DNA of 64,000 nucleotides from Prostheceraeus crozeri. Lineage: Eukaryota > Platyhelminthes > Polycladida > Euryleptidae. The notes beneath the pieces were generated by a model. The model worked only from the letters and a program-made list of their open reading frames with translations, had not been told where the DNA came from and searched no databases. Of this stretch, positions 46,560 to 57,964 are shown piece by piece. The stretch is taken from assembly GCA_907163375.1 (NCBI GenBank), contig CAJQUW010014281.1:220429-284428 (forward strand), in the 5' to 3' direction. How positions within the stretch are numbered: the first letter of the stretch is position 1; each line of letters begins with the position of its first letter. The translations under genes were made by a program, and so were the position numbers.

Positions 46560-46790
46560 TTTCGTTCACGGTGTCTCGGTAATCAAATGAGCATCAGTTG
46601 TAATAAGACAAAAGCCTTAAATGTTTTTACAACTGCTTAGCCAAATCCGCAAATACCAGTCCTTGAAGATACTTATCATTTGAACATTTTGGGTCTTGTT
46701 TTTAATGACAGATTGACGTGGTCAAATCATCTTGATTTATAAAATTGGTAATCTGTCAAAACGTCTGTTATTAACACGATGAATTAATAT
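46560..46790 (+). pseudogene. LINE fragment on the plus strand, second part
   Basis: The frame MSISCNKTKALNVF, then LNILGLVFNDRLTWSNHLDL, is the thumb region that normally follows the YADD block by about 40 residues. It is the continuation of 44380-44865 after the nested minus-strand LINE and LTR-like block. Stops are present. Confidence 0.7.
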
Positions 46791-46799
46791 ATGTGTTGA

Positions 46800-49350
46800 T
46801 ATGCTGAATATTTTTCTAGTTGGGTTCAATGATTGAGAAGTCATTCTTTCGGATTTCTCCATCTGTTTAATTCACACTCCACAGTAAAATACATGTGCTT
46901 TCGATGGTTCTCGGCACACCTTAATCATGTGATGAAAATTAAGAAATATCTGGATGTGCTCTCAGCCCGCTTGATCTCTATTTACATAGAAATTTGCTGG
47001 ACCACAACGATGACGAAATAGACGCAAAGTGGCAATCAGCATGAAGCAATGAATCACAATAAGACGCTATGAACACTGAAAATGAATACGACAAGAAATG
47101 TGGGGGAATAAGAATGTGATCAAGAAATAAAGAGAAATTGACAATAAAGTCAAATACAAAAGAATCCTTAAAGTAACATGCAGTATTTACAAATATATCA
47201 GCATTTAGCTGTGACGAGAACTAAGACTAAATTGATTTAAACAATTATGAATAAGAGCATTCCAAATGTTATTAATCTCTGCACCAGTGTCACAATTGTA
47301 CACACACGGATATATCCTGATTCCCACGGATATACAATGCATCTTTGATCTTCCTTGAATATGCAATTCTCTCAGTTCCGATTATTTTTGCTGGAAAGAC
47401 TGGTTGATGTTGTTTCTTGTGCACATGTTGACGTGAAGAAGATAAATTTTAGATCAGCCGTATTTTAGATCTGACTTGATCACGGGAATAACCCAATGCT
47501 GGTAAAATCAAAACATTCGGAGGCAGTGACAAGAATAGCCTTACAACATATTTACACATTGCAAAATACTGTCGATCACATCAGTCAGTTACAAAGAATC
47601 GCAAAAAATTACTTGTCACAGTCGGCAGACGATGAAACGTCAGGTGTCATTTCATGAAGTTTTATTCAATATGCAAAGTCGTAAATTGGGAGTGAAATTC
47701 TGTTTTTTTTTCAACCAATGGCCAACATCCCGTGAGACTATGAACTGCAAACATATGCATACACACGGAAATTAAATGGCATGAATAATTACAGTGGTAT
47801 GGCATAATTTTCTCCATTTAATTTTTTTGTTTGCTTATAAGAAAGCTTTCAATTGCCTTAACTCTTTTTCATGTACAATAGGCCTAATTAAACAAGCCAC
47901 TGCCTAATTATACTATATTACACGTAGGCCTGACAAAACGACAGACGGCTTGCTCACAAACTACATTATCGAAAAGCATCAATCAGCGAATTGAATTTTT
48001 TAGGATGGAGGACATTCATGTTTATTCACCACTCCTGTTTTTAGGAAATATGCTTCAGTATCAAGGATCGAACTTTCCATCTCCTATCAACGATCCTGAT
48101 GAATCACGCGATTAATTCATTAATCAAATACACATTTTATTTTGTAGCTTCAGGACAATTAGAATGGTTGGCTTAGAATCTGTTACTATACAAGTACCTA
48201 TTGATGCGGTTTATTCACCTGATTTACGAGTACGATTTATTTGCTACTCACTTGTCTCAATATTGTTGACGCACCATATACACTCCATTTAGGTACTCAT
48301 ATTTCCGCGGTGATAATCTTTAACAAAGGATGGCAACATGTATACTACTGTATATTCAATGAATAGAGAAAACTGCACCGTCAGCTGTTCGACGAGTTGA
48401 TTCACACCCACACACTGCATGAGGAATCCGTGAACTAACTGATAGACGTAGCGCGCGGCGAAGAAATGCATTGCAATGTTCGAATTCGGGAGGCTCGCCA
48501 TCATGAAGACATGATAATACCCTTTTAGAATAGGTCAGAAGTATAAATTAGGTAATAACAGTGGTCGGGATGCATTAGAATGAAGTCATGCTTTATAAAT
48601 AATCGTGAAACATCGGAAAATGATGGCATTTCTACCTGAGCGCCTTATACGGACTTCTAAATATAGTACCCAATACAGGATTCCCGTCACAGTGCGATTA
48701 ATCGCTATGTTCCGAAGTCAGCTACGTTTTTCGTGTTGCCGAAGTTCTGCCGAAAGTCGATTGCCTGAATTATGACGCACTAGTGGCGACATTCATAAAA
48801 ATGCGTGGATATGAAAACATTTCTATTTATTTCATATCAAAACATCTTTCGCAGTTCATATCATAACACAGATAATAGAAATTACGATAGAAACTTCATT
48901 TGAATTGAAACTGCTCAAGATGGCCGAAGAGTCGCACTTTGCTGTTGTCGGCCGGACACGGTCCGACATTTACGTTTGCACAAGGATAGCGCACACTTTT
49001 CGTGATGATTTAACTTAAGCTGTTTATTATCTCTCTTAAAAAAATAATAAATATTTTCTCTTAACAATCATTAATTCAAAAGAGAGAAAATCAAGACGTT
49101 AACGTTCATGTGTTTTTCTTATTGGTAAAATATTATGCAGTCTGATTTCTTCTTAACACAGCGATATTCACTAAAGTATACAAGACGAAATCCCAATTGG
49201 TAATTCCAAAATGAGCCTAAGGCTTGAATATTGAAGACAAATTGAATGAATCAAATTCATTTCTTAAATTTCTATATCTCAAATCTATTTCCCTACCATT
49301 GACTTACCAATCATGCCCCATTCAAACAGACCTTGATCGATTTCAAGAGG
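46800..49350. other. 2.5 kb without a recognisable gene
   Basis: No coding similarity, terminal repeats or RNA genes seen. The frames at 46833-47021 (plus) and 48289-48504 (minus) look like chance. It is the longest stretch not clearly made of mobile DNA. Confidence 0.5.
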
Positions 49351-49369
49351 TAACCTAATTATTTCGATC

Positions 49370-49600
49370 TCCGTTGGCAAAAAGGAATCGGTTAGCCGAT
49401 ATAAATATTTTCTGTCCCGTCTCGGTAAACTGACAATCGGCTTCCCGATTTCTCCCGAGCTAAAACCGAGTTTTATTTTTTCGGTTTTGCCTCGGTTAGC
49501 CGATAATCGTCAACCGACGCTATACCGACCAGTAGCCGAAATAGCCAAGCTAATACTGAGGCACCAACCTCGTACCAAGCTCGGTCCGAGCTCGTGTTGA
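49370..49600. repeat. Cluster of CGGTT and CCGA words
   Basis: CGGTTAGCCGAT occurs twice (about 49389 and 49492), with many further CCGAG, TCGGT and ACCGA words on both strands in an otherwise AT-rich region. The words are not in a strict period. It could be a decayed GC-rich repeat or a cluster of binding sites. Confidence 0.4.
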
Positions 49601-49689
49601 ACATTCGAGAAGCAATCATTAAGGATTGTCTAACTGCTGAGTTTACAGACGCTCCAATCGCATTTTTCGCGTCGAAAATAACATGTGAT

Positions 49690-50098
49690 AACTTTCATCA
49701 TGAACTCTGAAGAATACCTTTCAAGTTGTTCAGTCATGCAACTTCCTGTTAATATCATGCCTCCCGAACTTTAAAACCGTCATATTCATGACGAAAATAC
49801 GATCGATTTTGACTCAACGCAGATTTAAGGTTTATGTTTTCTATTGTGCTAAAATATATAATTAGTCGGTCTGCTCCGACTCCGGGGGTTGATAGGACTG
49901 CGACTCCGACTGCGGGTGGCAAATATATGAAGCCTACTTTTTCGAAACATTAACTGGCAACCTACATCATAAGTCATTATAGGCTTGCCTGAATATATAT
50001 TTAGTGATGATTGCTGTATCAACTATCAATCATTTCGATGGAAGTTGAATAAATATCGCTTTCAGTTGAATGCATACGACTTGGCTCATCCCATCTTC
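49690..50098. repeat. Third partial copy of the 30.4 kb hAT-bearing segment
   Basis: The sequence matches 30385-30835 with an internal deletion of the hAT left end (the TATGCAGGAGTTAAG to TTTGATAGG part is lost). It stops at CCCATCTTC, where piggyBac 3 begins. Confidence 0.75.
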
Positions 50099-53000
50099 TT
50101 AACCCTTATCCTCGCACGGAAATGAATATACCTTAACCTAGCATCCACTACATTTTGTAGTTACCTGTAAAAGTCATATTTGATCCTTTTAAAAATGTTT
50201 TTAATGTTACAGAACGAAAGGTCATAAGCCATAATTACATATCATTGAACTAATATACAACTCATAGGGTCATATTGACAATTTAGAAATGAAGTTGGGA
50301 GTGAATATTGAATTATAGTAGAGGACAACTAACAGTACTGACACTTCGAAGACTTTATTAACACACGATGATTTGGGCAAATTGCTCTCATACAGGCATC
50401 GCATTTACTTCGTGTATTTTTTTGCACACAAAGCAACCCTTAACACTTTGGTCATTAAGTGGAATGACTGCAGGATTAGGGATTTTGAATCCAAGAATTT
50501 CAGCGGCTTGTTTGCTTTCAGATGGAAGATTTTTGTTAGCATTCCGTTGGTACGCAAAATTGTACACTAATTGGTAGGTTAGATCCTTCAAATATTTTCG
50601 TCTTTCAACTGCATTATTGTCAAACTTGCAGAGTAAGTATCCATTATATGCGGCAACATCGAGCATGTTATACCAAACCAAGAGCGGCCATCGGACAGTC
50701 TTTCTCTTGCATGTGAACTCGGCTACGTTTTCATCCAGTTGGTCTACTGCTCCTTTTCCCACGTTGTAATCCATAATCAATTGCGGCTTGTTGTTCATTT
50801 CCGGTACAATTCCGTTTCCGCTGTGCGAGGAACTCAACATCAAAACATTTTTGCCTTTTTTCGGTATGTATGACACTAAAACGATCTTATTTTCATGATC
50901 ATGAATAAAAATGCTTGAGTGGACAGCTCACTGCTGAGCTGTTTTCATGTGTGCCGGAATTTCCCGTCGATGCGGTCGAATTGTACCCAAAAGAGTGAGT
51001 CCATTTGACAGCAAGGTAACAGCCAGTTGGTGGGAGGTGAAATAGTTGTCGGTAGCGATATCCCGACGAGATCAATAGAAAGGCTCGGTGAGATCCAAAA
51101 CAACATCGCGACCAATGTTCGTGTGTGGACGCTCACCTGGGCGTCTTCCTGAATAGATCTGCGCATTGACAGCGTAGCCAGTAACGGATTCAGCTAAGCA
51201 AAAGATCTTTAGCCCATATTTGGCGGGTTTAGACGGTTAAGTAGGTCCGGCCGGGAATGCAACCCCTATAGCCGAGGAGCTGCTCATCAACAGCAAGTGT
51301 GTCGCCAGGAGAGTAGGGTCGACGTAGATTACTGATAAATTGATCCCATACGTCACTGATAGCCGCCAACCGATTCACCACCTGTCTTTTAGCTCGATTT
51401 CTGAAGTTGTCGAATCGGATGCACCTCAAAAAGAACTGCATTCTGTTCAAAGACGTCACGGCCCTGTAGAAAGGCCGACCTTCCTTTGGATTCCAGAGTT
51501 CAGGCAAGCTCGTAAAATTGTCTCGGTCAAGCCCGGCGCGCAAAAGGATTCCCAGGCACGTACATATCTCATCATAAGTGAAGTGATTCATATAACCAGT
51601 GATTCTGGTAACACTGCGGCGAATATCTGTTACTTTCCTGTTAGTACAACGCAAAACTTCACGAATTATTCCTTCTGATAAGAACAGATTGAATGCTTCC
51701 AAAGCTGACTGCGGATGAGCTATTTGATAGTTCAACGATATTTCGGTTCCGTCGACGTGATTGGAATGGGTTGCGAGAATATGCGATGTTATTTACAACA
51801 ACTTGATCAACAGTATCTTCATCCAACGTTTCAGAGTCAGAGTCCGATCCGTCATCCACAAATACAGGAATGTCCCCCTCATCACGATCATCCACTTCCG
51901 AGTCGCCAGTTGCTGCGTCACCATCTTGATCATCATCGAATAGATTTTCCTGTTCTTCTTCATTTACAGCGCCATGAGCAATATTTTCTTCCTCCTCCTC
52001 GTTAGAGATAATTGAATCTTCATCTGTATTCCAAATAAGCTTCAATGCTTGCGCAGCAGAGTAACGGGTGGTTCGAAGCATGTTTACAAAGTGATGTGGC
52101 TTGGTAGTTCGATGACCTGTATTCAACAGCAGCAGTCAGCGAACCAATCAGAAAACGCCGAAGTGATATTGCGATTCGATTTGATTGAGATTCAACTCTC
52201 AAACATAGAACATTACATGTTTATAATAGTGCATTACGCCATTGAGTGTTCAGCGTTCCCCCCGGCTCACAAGCTTCTATAGCAACAGTCTATTGCTTGT
52301 CAGATCTCTAGGCCATGTGCTGAATGTGTCGCTATTGTAATCACTCCATGTCATTGACAGTCTCATTGATGAATATTGTTACTGGCAATTTGACTTGCAT
52401 TTATGGCTTCTAGAATATGAATTATTGAATGCAGATATCTATGCCATGCGTTAAATTTGTCTCCACTGTCGTCACTTCAATTCATTGGCGATCACGTTGA
52501 TCTTTCTGGTGGTGCAAAAGCGATAATTGACTGTCATAATTGAATGAAATATCTATGGTAGCTTAGAATTTATACATGCATTCTATTGATTGCTGTGAGA
52601 TCTTGATGAAGGGTTACTGGGAGTTGTTTTTCGTATCAATATTTAGAATGTAAATTACTGGGAGTGAAACTATTTTCGGTACTAGTAAGCAAGATCCGAA
52701 AATGATTTCAATACTTTCGATGGCTCATAGAGTTGCAAAAACTTCATCATTTGTGAACTACAATGTGGCAGTAGACGTTATGACAGAATATATAGCAGTC
52801 AAGCAAGTTTGAATAAGTTGAAAGTTTTAAGTTTTAAATGCGTTAATAGACATTGTGTGTGGTCTATGATTGAGAGTATAGTCAAACTCTTATGATTTTA
52901 TCTTCTTTTTGGCTCACTACAGAATGTAGGGGATGCGAGGTTGAGGTATGAATATTTTCTAAGATATACCAACTGCAACCAAAATTTTGTAGGTAGATGA

Positions 53001-53122
53001 ACTTTACTAACCTATGCTCATCATTCTATAATCCCAGTGTTCTAGCATTGATTAGTAAAATTTTATTTGATCTTAAATTTTGCTTTACTACAAAATGTAG
53101 GGGATGCGAGGATAAGGGTTAA
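50099..53122 (-). mobile_element. piggyBac element 3 with TTAA duplications
   Basis: Borders are TTAA at 50099-50102 and 53119-53122. The terminal repeats are 18 bp and identical: TTAACCCTTATCCTCGCA. A subterminal palindrome ACTACATTTTGTAGT lies at 50147-50161 and CTACAAAATGTAG at 53088-53100, with a weaker copy at about 52918. The 0.95 kb right of the gene is noncoding. It interrupts a copy of the hAT-bearing segment. Confidence 0.92.
50388..52126 (-). pseudogene. piggyBac transposase 3, broken
   Basis: On the minus strand: a strongly acidic N-terminus (52126-51659, SNEEEEENIAHG, DDDQDGDAATGDSEVDDRDE); the domain start with SALEAFNLFLSEGII; LAVDEQLLGYRG with the first catalytic Asp near 51275; a different frame with KIFCLAESVTGYAVNAQIYS and DNYFTSHQLAVTLLSNG (second Asp) near 51050; and then MDYNVGKGAVDQLDENVAEF with the third Asp near 50765. 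A partial finger CFVCKKIHEVNA ends it near 50400. At least two frame changes and two stops kill it. It is only distantly related to transposases 1 and 2. Confidence 0.87.
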
Positions 53123-53650
53123 TAGAGTACTGATGTGCTTAAAAATGCCTTCATAAACAGAAAATGAAGGAAAAGTTCAGCTTCAGCAAGTAGGCTCACC
53201 CTGTGTGAAGTAAGGGCGAAACAAGTGTATTCCGTTAGTGCTCACAAAATACGGGAATATAGAAGAATAAAATAATGTTCCATGATAATGTTGCTGATTG
53301 ATTGGGGACACTAATCGATATTCAAATGCTGCATTACCATACATGCTATGCAATCGCCACTTATAGCATTATTCATATGATGACAATTATGGCTTACTAC
53401 ATGTCATAACTTTCATCGTTATGGAAATTTCTGCATAAACGGCTGGCTGAATTTATAAGCATCGGCGCGCTGCTGGCGTAATTGTGGCTTACGGGGCAAA
53501 TATTTAGAGATGCCGTCAGTCACCGGTACGGTGAGGGTTTTATTGGGTATGGGTCACCTCAAGTGGTGCCCTCACCTTGCCAATCCTCAAAAAAGTGGTG
53601 CCCACGACAACCCATATGACCCATTCCTGAGCCAGCGTGGGGCCGTCAGA
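53123..53650. other. Between piggyBac 3 and a LINE 3' end, no gene
   Basis: No coding seen. GTCACCTCAAGTGGTGCCCTCACC near 53545 contains a small inverted repeat. Confidence 0.4.
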
Positions 53651-53686
53651 AGCGTGTTACTAGGGTAATGTTCCACAGTCGAACAT

Positions 53687-54181
53687 TTGAAAATACTGGG
53701 TGTTGTTGTTGATTCCAAGTTCAATTGGAATTCACATGTCGTTGGAGTATCAAAGAAAGCGTCGTCCAGAATTTTTGTCCTCACACAGTTAAAACCCTTT
53801 TTGTCTATTGATGAGCTTGTATTAATTCATAATAATTGCATACGAAGTATTCTTGAATACGCTGCTCCGATGTTTGCAAATTTGAAGTCTATCAAGTCTA
53901 ATGTTGTTGAAAATGTTCAAAATCGTGCTCATAGGGTAATATGTGGTTCGTCTTCTTGCAACTGTGGACATTTCTTACCGCTGTACTATCGTCGACTTAT
54001 AATTGGTGTCAAGCTTTTTGAGAATCTTGTGAATGACATGCATCATCCATTACATCGTCTCGCTCCAGAGAAACTACGTTACTCTAAGAAATTTCTAGTG
54101 CAGAAGTGTAATTCGTCGCTTCGCCGAAGAAGCTACATAGTCACAATGACTCGTCTTCTAAATTCTGGTTTCACTTGCTAA
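53687..54181 (+). pseudogene. 3' end of a CR1-group LINE
   Basis: The open frame KILGVVVDSKFNWNSHVV onward, through EYAAPMFANL, to AHRVICGSSSCNCGHFLPL and RR is the reverse transcriptase thumb and C-terminal cysteine block. It lines up with residues 599 onward of the LINE at 1123-3414 (KILGVIYDSNLSWNTF, EYNAALLVGL, HKIICGPKCSC), so the two are the same clade but different families. The 3' UTR runs to about 54361 and includes an inverted TGCCTCA/TGAGGCA pair and ends in AATAAACG then a TTATTA repeat. The 5' part, with the catalytic domain, is absent. Confidence 0.82.
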
Positions 54182-54439
54182 CTTCTATGTTATTGTTTCT
54201 TGTCAAAGTCTTTACTTTTTGTCTCGGCTGTCGGTTTAATGTTTTTCTTAATTTTGTTAGTTATGTCTACATTTTCTCTCCATATTTGATAAAACTTGTA
54301 TACTTGTCCTATGCCTCACGATTTTCAGTATTGAGGCAATTCTGAAAATAAACGTTTATTATTATAATACATGCAATGAAATTTTTCATTCAAAAATCAA
54401 TCCAATAAATGCATGAGTGGATCAGTAAAATCAACCGAA

Positions 54440-54668
54440 AACAAGATTCATGCGGATCGATCAAACTAGATTCTTGAAAAAGAGGGAGGTTCTCTTCACG
54501 GAGGTCGACGTAAATATTGTTGGACGAAATGTGTTACAGAATTTTACGGTCACATTGCTAGAGACCCTTCCGGCGAATTTTGTATTCTCGCATACATCAC
54601 CGATCAGAAACATTGTAACAACATACGATAGAAGATTACTTGAAGACATTCCATGTCACTATTTGTGA
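54440..54668 (+). repeat. Coding-like repeat of unknown type
   Basis: A 72-codon frame ends FSHTSPIRNIVTTYDRRLLE then DIPCHYL. The last 75 bp resemble the plus strand at 11165-11245, whose translation has YTSPIRSMIITH and PEDIPC. The shared TSPIR...EDIPC pattern suggests a coding remnant of one mobile element, family not recognised. Confidence 0.4.
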
Positions 54669-54669
54669 C

Positions 54670-56320
54670 TACGCACATTTCATTTAATCAGAGAAAACAG
54701 AGAAAAACAGACCAATTCGGCAGCGCTCAGTAGAAGCAAAAGATTGGTGGTAGACATGGAGTATATATCATCCTCTGAAGGTAGTATCTCAAATTCTTAT
54801 CCTGTAAAAGCGGCAAGCACGTGCAGGCGGTTGGACCATTCATTTCCATAACGAGTCCAAGTAAACTGGTTACAAATGAACATGACAACCAATGAGTTTT
54901 GGACGAGAACGATCATGAGCCATATCACCAAGATTATCCTCAGGTCTTGATGCAACGCATTCGATGAGCGGTCAATCTATCTGAATATTGATCATATCTG
55001 AACAACTGCATCTTTTATGATAATGACGAACGTAATTTGTGCATTTGGTACTATTGGGCGATTTGCACGTGATTTTTACTGAAGGGTCTTCCAATGATAA
55101 CTTGCTATTGTAAAAGTGCCCTCCCATTCATTTGATGCCGATGATGAATTCAACCACTATGCCTGCAGACCGAGTGGACATGATGTACATATTAATTGGC
55201 ACTTAATTATCTGCGCTATTAGGTTCTAGTGACTTGAGGGAAGAAAATCATTTTTATGAAATTGTAGAGTGTTCTATACACTTTCAATAAGCCATAGGAC
55301 AGTTCGTACTAGAAAGGCTCCTCGCCTATATTTGCAAACTATTCGCATGAGTCAAAACTTTCTTTGCTACATTTATCGTCTTCGAAATTTCTCTGAAGTT
55401 GGCAAGTACCAGTGTCTGTGACGAATGGTAATTAGCAATAAACATGTCAAAATAGAAATGGCTAGGCATGGCGGTATCTAGGAAACATACGCGTTTTTTC
55501 AATGCTTGCATTTTTGTGGACGTTTACTATTTACCGGTAGTTAACGACTACCCTATTTAGTCGTTATTGAGCCATAAAATACCCATTCGCTCTATAGTAT
55601 GTGCATAACGATAATGTGCCGGTTGAAACAACCCCAATGGCCAAGGAATATGAGGCGTGGTAGCAGACATGGAAGAAAATTGTGCCTACTCAGCCAATGT
55701 AATAGCCACTGCCCATTTACACACTAAAAAGTTTCGATAAAGGAAATGACAACATATAACTTTGGTATTTCATAACGACTTATGAATTGACTCAGCCAAA
55801 AGTTTAAATACTGCATGTCAAATAGCCTGTCCGGGTGGAAATACTTGTGCATCTTCCTAAACACTTAAATGTTGCATATATTTACGTTGGGACAACAGGT
55901 TGTTATTTTCTACGCTTTTGTAAATTTGCAGCGATGATCTAGCGGTCACTTGCTTCTACACTTCCTTGTAAATATAATTTACATTTGTGTGATGCATCAG
56001 TGGCTTTGGAATGAGAAGAATGCAACAGAATATAGGCAGCAATTGAATTGATTTTAATTGTTGCACTTAAGCTTGGAAAATGTTAAAAGTTGTTTATTGT
56101 CATCACCAAGGTGAGAACAATAAAAATGAGTTCAGACAATACTTATTCACTTCAGAAAAAAAAACTTCAGCCAATGAAATCAACCAAAAATCGTGATGTA
56201 GTGTCAACTTTGAGACGTGAGGACTACGACTCAAAACTTTTAGAATTGCATTATCTTTCATCATGCAAAAATTCACAGATATTTGCGGTCTGGTAAACGT
56301 ATGAACTTAACAGACCGGAC
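54670..56320. other. 1.65 kb without a recognisable gene
   Basis: AT-rich; no coding match, no inverted ends. The frame 56090-56296 (plus) is short and without similarity. Confidence 0.5.
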
Positions 56321-56954
56321 TATTCAAGTTGTTCAATCATGTAACTTCCTGTTAATATCATGTCTCTCAAACTTACTGAGTACGAAGTATATGAATGAGT
56401 TCGATGTTGATATGCGCTTCAGAGGAGTCATCACACACGATTAACGTGAGGGTAAGAGGATAATGTTTTCAAGCAAACTAGTATTTCATTTTTGTTTCTG
56501 ACGTGACCTTTGGCGCTTTGATATGATCGAGGCTAGGAAGGTTTGTCTTCTCTACTAAATCATCGAGTAAAAGACAATCCTTTTTCCATTATCATGGTTC
56601 ATTCCCTCAACTATTACAAGCTTTGCATGGACTGCTGTCTCTGTACTTTTGCTTGACAGAGAAAGTTGATATCAAGACAGTGACAGCCATGCACGAGAAT
56701 AAATAATTTGTTTGTATTATATTTCGGGTCGAGTTATAGGCCGCAGTCCATAAAACTCCGACTCCGACTCCGCATCCCTGCCATGAAGTTAAAGTTTTTC
56801 TCTGCATTTCTAATGTATCAGATTCGGACTCCTGATGTTTGAAGTGAACCCATAATCACTTCAGTGTTTTACAGACAACATAGAAGATAGCAGATTCCAG
56901 AGTTATTCCACAAATGATCAAGTAATTTGGGAGAGGCAGGGCCTACTTTCAACA

Positions 56955-57240
56955 AAATAGCGCACCCTGCCTTATTTGCAGGAAATCATTTAACAGTTTC
57001 GAAGATGCTGAGGTCAGAGTGCTTCCTGGTCCGGCATTATCAGTGGACCTGAGCCCAATCGATAGCTTCTGAGCGATTGTCAAACGTTGGATATCAAGGA
57101 AGCGTCCAAAAAGTATGACAGAGATCATTCGCGCCTTTCTCGACATCCAGTATTAAGTCGACGAAATCAAAGATGTGTGTGAAAATCTAATGAATTCAGT
57201 GAGTCATCGTGTGAAGGTCATGATTCCGTCAAATGAGCAT
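56955..57240 (+). pseudogene. Tc1/mariner transposase C-terminal fragment, longer copy
   Basis: The frame has NSAPCLICRKSFNSFEDAEV, LSVDLSPIDSF, a stop, AIVKRWISRKRPKSMTEIIRA and CENLMNSVSHRVKVMI. The final catalytic-domain block and the usual C-terminal C.NL..SM..R motif are kept here but lost in the copy at 31510. Confidence 0.82.
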
Positions 57241-57425
57241 CAACCCAAACTTTAGACATCTGTTGTGATCTCATTGTTGTATATGCTCGAATATGCAGCC
57301 ATGGGTATTGCTAGGTACCGGTAGTTGAATTATGCAACTGTGAGGATGAATTTACACTTGTGTATTCTTAATTGCAATATCAGGGGTGTTGCAAACTCGC
57401 TGTCGCATGCTGCATTTGTTCTTAA

Positions 57426-57712
57426 GATAGAAAATATACTTGCAGTTGGGATGTTCATTAAAAAAATATAATAGTTTGCGGAAAACACCAACTGTTCTTT
57501 TTGAAATATCTCTAGTTATTATTTATATCTATTTGGTGTCTTGTAAGTAGGTCATGAATAGTAATCTTGGTGATATGATTGATGATTGTCCGATCTCTTC
57601 CATTCCATCAGCAGTGATCAAGGTGCGCAGATTGCCACCGAAACGTTTGCAAATAATCAGACATATTTTAAAAGAACAGTTGGTGTTTTCCGCAAACCAT
57701 TATATTTTTCTA
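57426..57712. mobile_element. MITE-like insertion with 40-bp inverted repeats
   Basis: The word ATTTGTTCTTAA flanks it on both sides (57414-57425 and 57713-57724) and occurs once in the empty copy near 33290-33303. Inside, GTTTGCGGAAAACACCAACT at about 57474 returns inverted at 57670-57709, a pair of about 40 bp with one or two mismatches. No coding. The 12-bp repeat is longer than most target duplications; part of it may belong to the element. Confidence 0.7.
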
Positions 57713-57964
57713 ATTTGTTCTTAAATTCCATTACTTCCGGCATCGGTCAAGTAACGAGAAACGAGAGCATATGACTTCTGAATTTCTATTTTATTTTCAT
57801 TATAATGTTTGCACTTGAATAAGAGTGGACGAAATGCATTGTGTACAAAAATAGTTTTTGATTTTGTCACAAATGAATTTGGTGGTTATCTTTATTTATA
57901 AACTCATCTGAAGCGCATTCGACAAAATACTCTGAAAGCTTAAGACATTCAATTTCTATAGTGG

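Larger units (their letters stand above)
56325..57960. repeat. Second copy of the 30.4-33.5 kb segment
   Basis: The match starts at CAAGTTGTTCA (30410 equivalent), skips most of the left half of hAT copy 2, follows it to its end CCGCATCCCTG at 56780, continues through the Tc1 fragment, jumps over the 31772-33210 stretch, and follows 33220-33530 with one 299-bp insertion. It ends at TTTCTATAG, where the block at 57965 begins. Order and spacing are conserved, so this is a segmental duplication rather than independent insertions. Confidence 0.85.

Noticed and set aside
51340-52005. Plus-strand frames of 60-112 codons across piggyBac 3
   Set aside because: They lie opposite to the transposase gene and reflect its acidic, biased codons.
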